Notes: generated by a model from the sequence alone, not told the origin. A stretch of DNA of 64,000 bases from Paralvinella palmiformis (GCA_025642065.1 JAODUP010000666.1:96001-160000); one strand, 5' to 3'; counted from the first letter of the stretch, positions 1 to 13,064 are shown. Numbers and translations: made by a program.

Positions 1-220
1 GCAAAATACAATGAAAATCTTATGAACTGACTCGGTACCATTAATTCCAGTGTACGTTTGGTTTGGCACAGGCGGGTATGTGCTAAAATATGGAAAAATA
101 AGGATCGATGATTGTTGAATGGTCCTCTGACATTTAGACCGATGTTATAGTGACAATCGTCGGACTGGCAATGCCACAAATTGGTCAAACCGACGTATCC
201 AACGTTTTTCCACAACACTA

Positions 221-221
<1 letters not shown>

Positions 222-250
<29 letters not shown>
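222..250. repeat. (AT)n microsatellite
   Basis: Perfect AT dinucleotide run. The flanking 1-530 bases show no exon or element I can support. Confidence 0.9.
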
Positions 251-255
<5 letters not shown>

Positions 256-533
256 CCATTGTTACTGTGAAAAGAGTTCTGGGACATGTTTGGTCAAATT
301 AGGCCATTATATCTCCGAATTCCTTCACTAGAAACTGCTTAGAAATTATCTACGAAAAATAGTGTTATATATCATTAACATTAAATGGACATTAAGGCTA
401 TGACACTAAATGATATGTTCAACACAAGAAGTTCAAATGGTAAACAGAAGTCTTAAAGGTGAATCTCTTTGATTGTGAAATGTCTTTACAATTTCCTACG
501 ATGGCAGTTTCACGTATTCAGTAATCAACTTAC

Positions 534-574
534 CCTCTTTCTGAGCAGAAATGATAGAACTTTTTACACGTTGC
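534..574 (-). CDS. candidate internal exon (weak)
   Basis: A 41-nt segment between a good acceptor (attacag) and donor (gtaagtt) on the minus strand. One open frame reads QRVKSSIISAQKE. It enters needing two carried bases, so it does not join directly to the candidate exon at 1160-1220, which leaves one base; another exon would have to lie between. No family recognised. It could be the 3' continuation of the nucleotidyltransferase gene, another gene, or chance. Confidence 0.22.
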
Positions 575-981
575 CTGTAATAACCTCAGTCCTCCTAGAT
601 AACTAAAGCATAAAGAAATTAAGTTTACATATTTTAGCATGAATACATTAATCAGTAAATAATATGTTATTATTAATTTGATAAACTATTACCATTTATT
701 GTACAGCAGTTTTGTAAAATTAGTTTTACGAAGTAGTGGTGGCTGGAATTTTTGCACATTAAACACTGGAACGTTTATCTATAGATAGTTTCAGCTCCAC
801 CCCCCACCCCCACACGCCCTGATAAAGAGCTGATACAGCATTAAAGGTCTTAGAATGGACTTAGTGAGTGAGTTATTGCTTCATTAAACCTCACACAGCT
901 CAAATCTAAGAAATACAGCAAATCATTAATGAAACATCCCACAAACACAGGTAATACTGGGGTTTAAAAAAGTATGTGTAT

Positions 982-984
<3 letters not shown>

Positions 985-1039
<55 letters not shown>

Positions 1040-1052
1040 CACACACACACAC
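985..1052. repeat. (AT)n(AC)n compound microsatellite
   Basis: An AT run of about 54 bases followed by an AC run. Confidence 0.9.
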
Positions 1053-1159
1053 ATGTGCATGCATTTAAACTAAAAGTACTGAACAAAAAAACCTAAATAC
1101 ACAACTACACATCAGAGAACAAAATCAACAAAACACTAACCCTTCTTTCCTACTTATAC

Positions 1160-1220
1160 CATAAAGATCACCAAGACTACCAAACTCTGTAGGATCATTT
1201 AATGGATGTGGCAATAACAC
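1160..1220 (-). CDS. candidate internal exon
   Basis: A 61-nt segment with acceptor tattccag and donor gtataagt on the minus strand. Only one frame is open, entering at phase 0 and leaving one base: VLLPHPLNDPTEFGSLGDLY. The entry phase fits the exit phase of the last recognised nucleotidyltransferase exon (3417), so it may be that gene's next exon, but the peptide matches nothing I know. The 1220-3417 interval otherwise holds microsatellites and no firm exon. Confidence 0.4.
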
Positions 1221-2651
1221 CTGGAATAGAACAGATCTACATTAAACTGTCCACTTCAGATATCTGCCTTAAATAAAACAATTTAAATAATACAGGTAAC
1301 CAGAAAACATTTTACTGACTCCTATATTATAATTAATACAACAACAACAATCTCAGTATGAATCAACATGTCTGAGATGAGATTAATTGATAACATATAT
1401 AGTGCATACAGACAATGGAAGGTGTTACAACTTAAGACAAATAACATCTAGAGCATGGTGTGATGTAATGGATGTTGCTGAGTGTGTTGTGGTGAGACTT
1501 GAAGACACTACCTAGACAATATTTCTACATGAAGTTATGTAATGAGTGCATTTATAAAAATGTATATAATCTAGATAGTCTAGCTTTTAAATTAGAGTGA
1601 ATTAACACACATATATTTCCTATTCAACATACTCACAATACTGACCTAATTTAGATTTTTCCCTCAAACAAAATATCATGCAAGTCTTACAACATAAAGT
1701 ATATGAATGTACAATACACAATATATCAATCAACATCAGCTACATACACAAATTTACAACATATTACATAATTAATATTTACCACTTTCCTGGTGTGTTG
1801 TTACACAAGCTTTACACATTTCAGATTCCAAACATTTCTTTCACATTAGCTAAATAATTTGAATATACTACAATTCATTTTTAAATCTACATCTATACAT
1901 ACATAGTCTACATATAAAGATAAAATTACATGGCAGTGGCCTAAAAATAACAAATCTAGAGATTGAACTAGTAAAAGAAACTGACATTGACTAATGTTAT
2001 CAGTTGTTTTGTGACATACATCACAATTAACATTCCATCTTAATGTCAATTTAATTAGACAAAATATAACAAATAAAATTATACAATAAAATTTCATATG
2101 ACACACTAACACACACACATGCACACACACACACATGGTTTGAGAGTACTGAGACTTTTGTTGTTGATACTTTTACGAAAGAAGTAATACCAATTTGCAC
2201 AGTTACCAATACAAAGCTAATCACCCTTGTTGGTTCACGCACAAAGGGCATTAATTTATATAATATTTCTTTGATGGTTTCAAAGGGGAAAATATTAGTT
2301 GTAAAAGAAAACAATTAACTGAGTGAATGGATCAATCTGTGTAGGTAATTGATATGAGGAGTTTTTCTGTACATCATCTAGTTAGTATTCCATATTCATA
2401 TAAATATAGCACTATTTTCTTGAATGCAAAGAAATTAAATCACCTCCAATATCAGATGTGTAAATCTCTTTTAAAGTTGAGTTCTATTCAAATACTAAAA
2501 CATAAAAAATGGTAAAGTTTTCTTGTTTGACAAAACATTCTCCAAATGTCTGGCTTGTGTAATAATATTTATACATTTCATAATATTTTTTAATAATATT
2601 TATACATTTCATTTTACTGTCAAGTAGTCACTAATTGCTCTTAACTATAAC

Positions 2652-2654
<3 letters not shown>

Positions 2655-2699
<45 letters not shown>
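2655..2699. repeat. (AT)n microsatellite
   Basis: Uninterrupted AT run. Confidence 0.9.
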
Positions 2700-2703
<4 letters not shown>

Positions 2704-2818
2704 TGTTTGTCTGTCTATCTGAGCCTAGGAATATTTTGTTTAAAAATATTAAAACAACAATTAAAAACCAACAAAAAATAACACTTAAGCTTCTCACTTT
2801 CTGTGATAGTGACTTCAG

Positions 2819-2883
2819 CCCAGAAGTTAGCTATAGAGAGAGATATGGTCTTACCATGGAAACCATCAGATGGGTTACCCATC
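2819..2883 (+). pseudogene. possible PIF/Harbinger transposase exon fragment
   Basis: Plus-strand segment with acceptor acttcag and donor gtaagaag. One open frame reads SYRERYGLTMETIRWV, which resembles the N-terminal helix region of Harbinger transposases (aromatic-R-x-R-Y, then S/T-x-E-T). Two frames are open, the segment is short and no neighbouring exon supports it. The minus strand has stops in all three frames. Confidence 0.25.
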
Positions 2884-3004
2884 AGTTATCTGGTAAGAAG
2901 TATTAAATATTATATCAGAACAACAAAATGGTTTTGTCTTGATTATATTTTGTGTTGTTTGTATTAAAATGCACAATTTCATGTTATATGTATGTCTCTG
3001 CATG

Positions 3005-3040
<36 letters not shown>

Positions 3041-3067
3041 ATGAATAAGTTGACCCTGTTCCTGCAT

Positions 3068-3107
<40 letters not shown>
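3005..3107. repeat. two (AT)n runs around a 29-bp LINE fragment
   Basis: AT runs at 3005-3042 and 3070-3107 separated by a short unique sequence that repeats part of the LINE at 3740-5203. Confidence 0.85.
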
Positions 3108-3109
<2 letters not shown>

Positions 3110-3338
3110 AAAATCCCCCCTAATTAAAAGAAATATACACCAAACTTGATAGACAGACATATATCACTAACAGTAGTATATACAAACCTAGCAAAGGCTC
3201 TTTTAGTAAATGAAGTAGTCTGTTTGTCATTTCTCTCCTTTCCTGAGAAGTAATCTAACCATTTTAGGTAATCTGATAAACTCTAAGATTTAAAAATCTC
3301 CGGTTACTATAAACTAATAAAATACGCCAATATGTCGT

Positions 3339-3341
<3 letters not shown>

Positions 3342-3381
<40 letters not shown>
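3342..3381. repeat. (GT)n microsatellite
   Basis: A GT run of about 40 bases lying in the intron just downstream (minus strand) of the 3417-3494 exon. Confidence 0.9.
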
Positions 3382-3384
<3 letters not shown>

Positions 3385-3416
3385 ATGTAGAGGTAGAGGA
3401 CTGGCCAGTTACTCAC

Positions 3417-6400
3417 CACTTGCCCTATCAACTGAAAACCTGTTGGTAACTTCATACCATGTACTGAGTATTGTTTCTTTTGTATCAGCCATTCCTGTAA
3501 TATAATTATCATAAGTGATTATATTAAAAAGACATTAATGCATATTTACATCAGGTTGACATTGGGTAAATTTCTATCTATGCGTAGCCTAAGTGTATTC
3601 AGTCAGGTGTGAATCTCAATTAAAAAATACAGAGATGTGAGAAAAAGAGCATCGAGCTGTTGTTACATATATACCATTTATTTCGTACCAAACATTGTAC
3701 AATAATAATATGAGTGCATAGATGCATATACATTATGGCATATATCTAGTCGTAGGTGAAAGGATCAAACAGAAAGTAAATAAAAAATCAAGTTCATGTA
3801 ACAGAATTGTCAGGCTACATTGATTGAAGGCAGGTAGGTAATAACCATCCCTCATTAAACATAGCTCTCTAACACATATACCTACTGATGTGTATTCATC
3901 TGAACAAAATGATGAGCTGTATAACTTTCTTCTTATTGATAAAACACTCGAATTAGTAAACAATCTCCATTATTATTTAATGCATGTAAATGTAACATAA
4001 GATTTGACGCTACTTTTGTATTTGATCTTGTACAAAGTGAACTACACATGTAGAATGACAGGAATCTACTGAATAACTGGGTTTGAATAAGTTGACCCTG
4101 TTCCCGCATTAAATGCTTAAGTATTGTGCCATGAGTCACCCATGGAACGCCCCATATTCTTCTTACACACTTTCGCCAGTTTATATAAAATCTATTGATG
4201 TAACATGTTTTCATGTTCCACAAGGGACAACCATAAAAGCTTGTGCAATATGTGTCAAATATGTGTGATGTTATCAGTGAGTTACAAAAGCCAAACTTGG
4301 TAGTCACATAGTTAGTTCTGTACACTAGATCGCTAATTCCCTTGCTTATGGAATCATAGTTACAATTCTTACCAATATGGTAACCTAGATGAACACCACT
4401 CTCACACACCTGGATAGGTATATTGTTTAGTTCAATATCTTTAATATTTGTAGAACCATTGAACAATAATAACTGGCTTTTACTGGCATTAAATTTTACA
4501 TCATACTCTGCAGCAAATTTAACATTGATTGGATAGCATTATGACTTGGTGCTAGGATACAAGCATCATCAGCATATCCAAAACTACCACAAAATCTAGA
4601 ACCAATGTGACAACAAAACTTCGATTTCTCTAATTCTAACAATAAAACATCCATGTATATACAAAATAATATAGGCGATAGGATTGCTACTTGTTTCAGA
4701 CCATTCATTGTTGTGAATGGGCTACTGATCTGCCGATTCCAGCTAACCCTGAGTGATTGAGTGGTGTACAGATTAGCCAGAAGCCTAGCAGTTAATGAGC
4801 ATATTAACAATCGAAACATTTTTACATATTGAACACGATTAAAAGCCTGAGATGCGTCAAGTAATACAAGGTATATGGACGAATCATGTCTGAGATAATA
4901 ATCTATTATTTCATTCAGAACAAAAGTGCACTGCGTGGTTGAGTGTTTGGGTTTGAATCCAAACTGAAAATCACTTGATTTAAGAATATTCACATTATTA
5001 CACAGAATAATATTATCGAAAACCTTGCCTTTTAGGCTACCAAGAGCGATACCTCTATAATTGGATCTGTCATTTAATTTTTTTTCTGGTTCTTGGGTAT
5101 TGGGATGATTGTGCTCAGACTCGTACATCCGATGCACTACTGAGGCTGATAACATGTGAATCATGACAAAGACCTGTCTCACATCGTGATTTAATACCCT
5201 CATTTAGTGATTCGTATACATCATGCATTTCACATCTATCATAACTTACACAATTATACAAATACAAAATCAATTCTGCTCAGAGGATATGTGCACACTG
5301 TTGATATGATAAGTCACTGTTACACTGGAGCTGTGAATGAGGAAATGTTGGATTATTACAATTCCTGCACTTGGTGGCTGGCATTTGAATTCTAGCCATG
5401 ACACCCCAGAAGCACAGTTTTTTTTTCTTCCAAGCACAAAACTGACTCTCTTCAATAACTCATTAATTCTCAATTATATATTTAGATCGTATTAATTCCT
5501 AAACAAAAACATTACATTACAGACCATCTTATAAAACTCACCAAGGGTAGCCAGCAAGTCAACCATTACCAGCAAGACATCTGATAAATCATGGAACTGA
5601 CATAATCACAATATTCTCTTTTTTTTCTGAGAGGTATCTAGTATTTGTGTGATACAGTTTTAAATTTAGTGTAACTTTTAGTAGGTATTGAATTACACGA
5701 GATATCTGAGAATAGTGGAATGTATTTTACTATCAAAAATACATTTTGTATAATGTGATTATCACAGCTTAAATCTAAACACCCATCTAGGCATTTTAGT
5801 GCAATATATTAAAGATTTTCTCCTGATTATGTACATTTTTATTACCTCCTAAATTTTACATCCCATATATACCATATATACTCGCGTATAAGTCACACTT
5901 TTTATACTCTGAAATTGACACCAAAATTGAGTGCAACTTATATGTGGGTCAGACTGAAAGGGAAGGTATATTTGGTATAATTTAGGGGAAAATAGAATAA
6001 TATTGTTTTTCGACCTTAATAATGAATATATGAACAATAAACAAATGTATTAGGTGTATTTTCTCTGTTGTCTTTCAATGGCAAACTTAATCGTGATAAC
6101 CGCCATGATTATTTAATCGGATGCTCTAAATAGTGATGTGATCACAAAGACGTGTCATTACTATCTAAATATATGAGCGTACGTAATTGAATGGAACAGT
6201 AAATGAGGCCACACAAAGAATGACCATAGAAGCCACATCAAAGGAAAAAAGATTACAGCAAACAATGCGTTAATTACTTTCAAAGCTGGCACATGGGAAC
6301 TACTAATAAACTACTTCAAACAAAATTACAGAAACAAAGGCACAGCAGCAGGTAACCTGAAGCAGCCGTCATTACCTGTCATCACATGTTTCAAGTTTTA

Positions 6401-9400
6401 ATCAGTTGTGTATCAATTTCAGATTCTGGAAGGATAATTGAGTAAATCCTTTTCTCTCCAAAGTTGTTAAGGATATTACTTAAAACCTCCAAGGAGGGAA
6501 CAGTCTGTTAGGACATTATTTACTCTTTAACATTAAAACTTTACTGTTTAGAAATATAAGGACTAAATCAACATTAGAACCCTTGGTGGAAAAAAATATC
6601 ATTCATTTTGTTCAGTTGCCTGATGAATCTTGCATATAGAATCAGTATTTATTTGTTCTGAACCAGGACTTTTTCTACACAAACAGATAGTAAATGATAA
6701 TTATCCCAGCCATCACTCATCACCAGATTTACTCACCATATATTTACCAAAGTTCCTCTCTTCCACATCATCGTAATGCTGAAGATATTCGGAGACCGTT
6801 TCAAGACTCGTCTTCCGCAGACAATAAAATACGACGCTAGCCAGACGCGACGTGGTCTGACCTTCATGTGGCTTTTCGTAGAACGAAATAATCCTAACGT
6901 AGAGGAGAATAAAATAAAAATACGCATTACTGAATGTACTGTTCAGAGCCAACTATATCAATGGCATTTATCTATAATAATATTTGTTTAAAGATGAATG
7001 ACTGTCTGAGTGAGTGACTGCTTTGTTTAGTACTGACATATGTGTCACTTAGAAAATTAGAGGGAAGTTGTGAGTGAAGAAACTTTACAAATCTATTTTC
7101 AGCATAGAATCTCCACCATAGAGGCTGTGCTAAACAGGCGACAGCCTGGGGATACTCCCCGAACTACAAGCAAGTAAAGCAGGCAAGTGAAGAAACCAGT
7201 ATCCGCAATTAGTCTATAGACAGTCAGAAACCTGGTATAATTGCTTGATCACTAATGACTAAAATGACCTATTTATATATATATAATGAGAGTGGGTCCC
7301 TAATTTCAGCTTATCGAAGAAAATGACTACCTCCAGGATTCCATGCTTATGCCCAGAAAGATTAGTTAAAAGTTGGTTTTTCACTGAGTACAACATAAAT
7401 AAATGGCCACATGTGATACCTTCTTAACATTCTTTAGAAATGAGATCGACATCTACAGACTGGTAGTATACGAGCTAAGAACACAGACCACCTACTTGTT
7501 GGTACTTGAGCATACTTCAACAATACCGCGCGAGTTTATGGATTCTCCGGGTTCCATCTGATAGTATATGGCTAAGTCATTGTCATTGTGTAGATTAAAA
7601 TAGTTGATAACCTGGGCTAGATCAAACTTCTGGTCGTGGAACAGCATATCTCCAGCCACCTGGTGGGGTGAAGCAAAATTGTTGATGTAACACAGACACA
7701 CAAACCACTACACACTATCACTCTCCCCCTTCAGTTATAATTTTGGGGAATTACTAGACAGGTTTATCATTGTAATTTTGTATATTTTATTTGTATGGCA
7801 TGAACCATACATAGGGTCAATTCCATTTTGCCAATTCCAATTCCACTGAATTCCGTTTGGTCAATTCCAATTCCACATAAAATTGATCAATTCCAATTGC
7901 AAATTTTTCAATTCCATTTTTTTCAATTCCAATTCAATTTCTTTTTAAATAATAAATTCCAATTTCAATTCCAGAGTTAAAATTGACCATCAATTCCAAT
8001 TCCGGAACTGAATTGACCCCTATACCTGGCATGAACACACATCTTAAAGATAATGATTAATAAACGCTTACGTTTACAATAATTATTTACTATGTTATAT
8101 AATTAAAGGGATAGTCCACCCTCATTTCAAATTTTAAGGACTAATACAGCTATACTCACAGATATCATAAATAATATCAAAATATGTAAACGATCACCCA
8201 CATATTAAATAATCCAGTTCAAAGTGCTGATTAATCGACTTTTAATGGCCTATGGGCGCCGCTATTTTGAAGTTAGACGGAGACTGGAAGCTCCTGAATG
8301 CTGACATCACTGGAATTTTTGGTTATTGTTCTAAACATTACATATTTAAAAAATATTTTCTGAGGGTGGACTATCCCTTTACATGCTGCTGTTTTTGTTT
8401 TACTTACAACCATCACATCATCTTGAATATTCTTTGTAGTTAATGCTAGCTGAAAGTCTGCCACAGCACCCAGCCTACAACACAAAACGAGTAGGTTTCA
8501 ATATATGACAGCCACAGAGCAAAAGACAGTACCAACTTTATGTGATGAATGTCCACAAATGAAGAATTCTTTTACCAAAAGGAGACAAACAAACTTATTT
8601 ATTGGGCTGGCTACACCTATGTTGTGAAACTGCACAGGATGGACTACCGTATATACTTGCATATAAGACAATTGTTTGGGTAGGAAAAGGGGAGTTCATA
8701 TTTCCTACCAGCTGAAGGAAAGATGTTTTCGGTCATCCTTGACACACAACACTATAGGATTCAACCCAATAAGAGCCAGAGTAGTAATAAAATCGTCACA
8801 TCGCTGCCTACTAATCTATTATTATTCAATAAATAACAATTAATTTTCACCAAACTGTTATTTGGATCTCACAAACATGCCGGTCTTTACGAAATAATAC
8901 TAGATAGTTACGCACTGTTACCTACCAGTTCCTCCAGAAGTGCTGTAAAACAATGAATTAATAACACTTGCCTTATTGAAGTTACAATCAGGTGTATTGG
9001 TGTAAGCAATAGTTGGAACAAAATTGCCACATCTCTGTTTACTAGTCTTATTCAATAAATTACGATTAATTTTCACCAAACTGTTATTTCGATCTCACAA
9101 ACATGCCAATTTTTATGTAATAATACATGTCACACCATCGCAACTGGCAAATGTTATTAGTTAATTGTTTCACAGCAAGTGGCGAGCAAAGGTTTGAAAT
9201 GTGAACAGTGATTCCTATATTATTGCTAATCATCTGGAAGTACCGGTAGGTAACAGCGCTTGACTATCAAGTATTATTACATAATCAGCCCTGTTTGGTG
9301 TGACAAGTTTGTTTATTAATTATAACATCAAGCGAAATCCATGTGTGTGTGTGTGTCACTGCCGGTGAAGAAATTTAAAGGCCTATTAATACATTTACGA

Positions 9401-11416
9401 CACACTTGCTGACACGATGAGTTTGAAGTGACTGGGTCAACTCTTCCGTGAATGACGACAATGATTAGGGTTTTGAGGGATTTTAAGCCAATATTTGACC
9501 TCAACTTATACAGTGAGCATCTGCCAGAGGAAAGAATTACAGGGCCAAAAACAGACCCTGACTTATCTTCCGGGTCAACTTATACGCGAGTATATACAGC
9601 TAGATAGCTTCGCTAAAGCACTTTTAGAGTATTAGTATTATCCATGATACAGACCTGTTTAATTAAGCACACACCTCAACTCCCAAGGGAGTATACAAAA
9701 TATTACAATGCATGCTGCCATTATAGGTGCAAAGCATCACTCAAGACACATAGCCACCACATCCTGTCAGGTTATCATGACAGCATTGTATCTCTGCAGC
9801 ATCGAACCTGTGAACCCTCAGTTGCAAGTCCTAAGGTCTAATTAACTGTACCATCAGGGCTTGACACTTTGGAATGAACTGATAACTAGAAGGATTCGAA
9901 TATTAAAAGCCTAAACCAATACAAAGATACATGTTTACAAACAAGATGCTAATGCTATATACATCCTATACTAATAGCAACTTTGAAGCAAGATTTAGTA
10001 GAAAGAAAACTAAATTTTCAACAATCAGGATTAAGAGTGTGAAAATATTGAACATATTAGTAAATTATTAACGGTATGTGTGTTATCTGCTATAATTGAA
10101 ATAGCTACAAATACATGAATACGTGGGGAGTGTTCATTTGTACATGAAATACTAAATATTTCATAATGTCAGTCTCAAAAAAATAGAACAGAACTGATTT
10201 AGAAATTAACTAAACACACACACACACACACACGCAATATATATATATATATATATATATATATTACTAATAATAATAATACTGTATAATAAATAAAGTG
10301 TCTTTACTAACAAAAGTTATTCAAAGACTCTGCAAAGTGATTTAGCAATGAAAGCAAAGACTCTGCATTTTTAACATCCACTGGCAACCTGTTCCGTTAA
10401 GTGGAGGCTGTGACACTAAATACGCAATTGCTATATAACTTGAAGCGAGACATGGGTACCTACAATAACCCCTCCCCGGATGACCTAGTTTTCTTATTTG
10501 CTAATGGACACAAGTTCATACAGGTATACAGGTGCCACAGCATTAAGAGTTATAATTTGTTAGTATAATCTTGAAATGGGGGGTGATTTAATCATACTTT
10601 CAGTGATTTGTCACTATGTGAGCTGCACTAATCTGAATTCACTGAAGGTAATTGGTGTTATAATAACATATGCCATATAACAAGGAGTTAAAATAGTCTA
10701 TACCAGATTGAACAAAGGCATGGACCACAGTAACAATTGCTTCATGTGTCAAGAATGATTATAGACAATGGATGTTCGTAAGATGGTAGTGGACAACTTA
10801 ACATAATGATGTCACATGTTCAGACGTTAATTCACTTTTCCGAAATAACCCCTATTATTTTAACTGACCCATTACGAGTAGTAGAAGATGCACAAATCTG
10901 TAATGCTCGTGTTTTTAGAGGTACAATAAAATGTAATGAAGCCAAATGGATAATCCTCTTTTATCATCATCATTCAAATTAAACTATTTTGAGTTATCCA
11001 TTGCTGAATATCAGCAAAACAATGTTCTAAATTCTTCAATGAAATGGAGAAATTTAGCTCATTGTCAGGATCTATTGATATATACAGCTATGTGTCATTA
11101 GCATACAGATTATATTTAACACCTTATCAGAGACTGAAGAAGATGTATGCATATTGTGTAAAGCAAAGGACCAAAAACTGATCCCTGTGATCCACCAGAT
11201 AACAATGACAGGATATCAAACAAAATAGTATAAACAGACAATTTCTGAGAGTGTTGTTCAAAATAAGACTGAAACCATTCAAGTACTTGAGCTGACAGAC
11301 AAAATATGTCTTTAAACTTAGAGAAAAGTACATTATGGTGTACCGTATCAAATGTAGTAAATAGATCCAGAAAAAAATACTTGTCTAACTTAATCAATTG
11401 ACATAATCATAATAAC

Positions 11417-11458
<42 letters not shown>

Positions 11459-12184
11459 CAGTTAATCTGTATATTCAGGTAATATATCAGTTGGTAAATG
11501 AGATTTTATACAGATTATCTGTAACATATATATATATATATCTATATATATAATGATAATATCATAGAACAGATTTATACACATGATGTAATTTATAAAC
11601 ACATACTAAATAATTAAATAATAATTAACAGACCTAAAACATATTTCTAAAAAGAATAAAATTCTGTGAACCAACATATCTTCACCTGTTACTGTGAGTT
11701 GTTGTACCATCATTTATTACATTTTCCACAGGGAAGTCACTGGCTGTTGCCCACCTTTCAAAATGTTTGTACCTAAAATATTAATGTAGATGTATAGGAC
11801 ATACACCGAGCCATTTGTAAATGAATGAAGGTAAAACAGGTGGAGACGAGCCATACATAAATGAGGAATTACCAATGTTGAAAGTTCATTCAACAGACAC
11901 ATCCCCGTGGCAATATATTGCATTTATTTACAAATCGGTTAATTACTTTTGATCTTTCGCTGCAAGATAAATATTCTAAAATAATAAAATTAAGAGATTC
12001 CTCGCTATATCTGACAGTTTAATTAAATAATATCATGTAAGTGAAAAAAGTAAACAAACATTATCAATAGGTATTACCATTTTATCATGATAAGATCGTA
12101 GTTTTTGCTTCAGATGAGTCTAGTAGATATTTCAAAGTTGTAGCCACATCATTAGTTTCTGTGTCGAGAACTTAGTTAACAATG

Positions 12185-12223
<39 letters not shown>

Positions 12224-12532
12224 AGTGATATTAAGATGGTTACTTACTTGTCCGCATTTGTTACCAAATAAACTTCAGTAAACAACTGTCTCCTAGAAAA
12301 AAGAAAGTTTACACATCTCAACACACACACAGACCGCTTCTGTTTTACAAATAATTGTCATATAAAATTTGTCTCAATACAAATCAGCCAAAATTTCAGA
12401 ATCTTATCACGCAAAAAATATTTATACCGACATGTTAATAGCCTGCCACCAGAAGTCCAGTATGCATTTGCCACCGACACCGGGAAGTAGAGCTTTTGGA
12501 ATACCAGAGAGATGTGCATAATGAGGGTCATT
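3417..12532 (-). CDS. NDP-sugar pyrophosphorylase-like nucleotidyltransferase (seven exons, 5' incomplete)
   Basis: Exons in transcript order: 12532-12428, 12285-12248, 11772-11686, 8474-8408, 7659-7496, 6893-6737, 3494-3417. Every junction keeps phase (0; 2+1; 2+1; 0; 2+1; 0). The joined product follows the NTP_transferase (Rossmann-like) order: GIPKALLPGVGGK (sugar-phosphate loop region), EVYLVTNADKYKHFERW, NDGTTTHSNRLGAVADF, VVAGDMLFHDQKFDL (the metal-binding GD in the core), RGIVEVCSSTNKIISFYEKP (the G-x-V...F-x-EKP motif), then YCLRK and GKYMEWL. The family transfers a nucleotide from NTP to a sugar 1-phosphate; the substrate here is unknown. The first exon with the GTRL loop was not found between 12533 and the window end. 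Exon 5 could also read through to a TAG at 7492, but its AA|gtaggt donor joins perfectly to 6893. The exon-2 start uses an inner acceptor (gacag) chosen because it keeps phase. Introns hold an L2, MITEs and SINE debris. Confidence 0.78.
3740..5203 (-). mobile_element. non-LTR retrotransposon, reverse transcriptase and C-terminus, broken
   Basis: Minus-strand reading gives, in order, SNYRGIALGSLKGKVFDNII, FGFKPKHSTTQCTFVLNEI, a YLVLLDASQAFNRV palm motif, a catalytic FGYADDACIL, then FNGSTNIKDIELNN, SGVHLGYHIG and RRIWGVPWVTHG, ending with RELCLMRDGYYLPAFNQCS. These are the reverse transcriptase and downstream region of a LINE. At least two frame changes (near 4480 and 3940) break the ORF, and the endonuclease part and 5' end are missing, so this is a 5'-truncated dead copy. 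Clade not assigned. Confidence 0.85.
5210..6730. other. intronic stretch without recognised gene
   Basis: AT-rich intron sequence of the nucleotidyltransferase gene. I see no exon with matching splice sites and no clear repeat. Confidence 0.5.
7112..7171 (+). mobile_element. SINE family B, 3' fragment
   Basis: The sequence with catagaggctgtgc and gacagcctgggga matches the 3' end of the full SINE B copies at 19319 and 35069. The tRNA-like head is absent, so this is a truncated copy inside an intron. Confidence 0.8.
7814..8020. mobile_element. MITE family A, TA target duplication
   Basis: Begins GGGTCAATTCC and ends GAATTGACCCC, so the ends are inverted repeats, with TA on both sides (7812-7813, 8021-8022). 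The interior is made of degenerate caattccaattcc motifs. No coding capacity. The TA duplication and short inverted ends fit a Tc1/mariner-type miniature element. Related copies are at 13065 and 14085. Confidence 0.75.
8106..8379. mobile_element. MITE family B, TA target duplication
   Basis: Starts AAGGGATAGTCCACCCTCA and ends with its inverse, TGAGGGTGGACTATCCCTT, flanked by TA on each side. Length is about 274 bp with no ORF. Its right end touches the 8408-8474 exon donor region. Diverged copies are at 16622 and, twice, inside the Harbinger element. Confidence 0.8.
8480..10200. other. intronic stretch without recognised gene
   Basis: AT-rich sequence in the large intron between nucleotidyltransferase exons 3 and 4. 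It has an internal near-duplication: the text around 8780-8880 (aatcgtcacat ... aaactgttattt) recurs around 9015-9110. No ORF or RNA gene supported. Confidence 0.45.
10214..10263. repeat. (CA)n(TA)n microsatellite at an L2 tail
   Basis: CA then TA run directly beyond the ATT-rich 3' tail of the L2 copy at 10266-11400. Confidence 0.85.
10266..11400 (-). mobile_element. L2/CR1-like LINE, 3' half
   Basis: Minus-strand translation gives TVHHNVLFSKFKDIFCL, VLEWFQSYFEQHSQKLSV and GSQGSVFGPLLYT of a LINE reverse transcriptase, then degraded sequence that parallels the L2 copy at 41625-43143 base for base through the DPDNELNFS and QNSAAR-type regions to an (ATT)n tail near 10270. Frameshifts and an internal gap make it non-functional. 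It lies in an intron in sense orientation with the host gene. Confidence 0.85.
11419..11456. repeat. (AT)n microsatellite
   Basis: AT run at the 5' (truncation) side of the L2 fragment. Confidence 0.9.
12190..12220. repeat. (AT)n microsatellite
   Basis: AT run just downstream of the small exon at 12248-12285. Confidence 0.9.
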
Positions 12533-13064
12533 CTAAAAAGGAAACAAAACAAGTTCATTAAATGTTTGCTATATGATATGGCTCATTACATTGGAATCAG
12601 ATATTCAAGGATGAGAGTAACTCTAGGTAAAAATCTCTTGAATTTCCCCGAGTAATCTGTAGAGTGAAGCCAAATGTATACAGCACTGGCAACCCGTGGG
12701 AAAAAACCTTACAGTTCAGAATAAATAATCAACAGGCAATACAATATTTATTGTAAATCCAAATTCGGCATCACTTTTCCTATGCCTACTCAGCAACTAT
12801 CCATGTGACTAGTATGCATCTCTTTTTAGAAAATCAGTGTTATTTTTCAATGCCAGATTTAAACACAAGTAAAATCTAATTTAAAACTGAAATGGCAACA
12901 CACACATGGACTTAGATGGAGAGAGAACTACATTATCTACTCTCTAATATAGAAGTGATCTATTTAGCAATTTCTGTGAGGATGCCTAACAAAACATCTG
13001 GAAAGAGCTACATCCAAAAAACCTATGGCTTAGGGAGTATTATATGTATATAGCTGACAGACAT

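Noticed and set aside
1846..2314. Overlapping minus-strand ORFs with Cys/Val-rich repeats
   Set aside because: Largely translation of a CA/GT run. A possible short exon near 2263-2225 (ILYKLMPFVREPTR) was considered but its acceptor is poor and the phase uncertain.
2844..2883. Minus-strand exon with acceptor and donor
   Set aside because: All three frames contain stops; the plus-strand reading is the only possible one.
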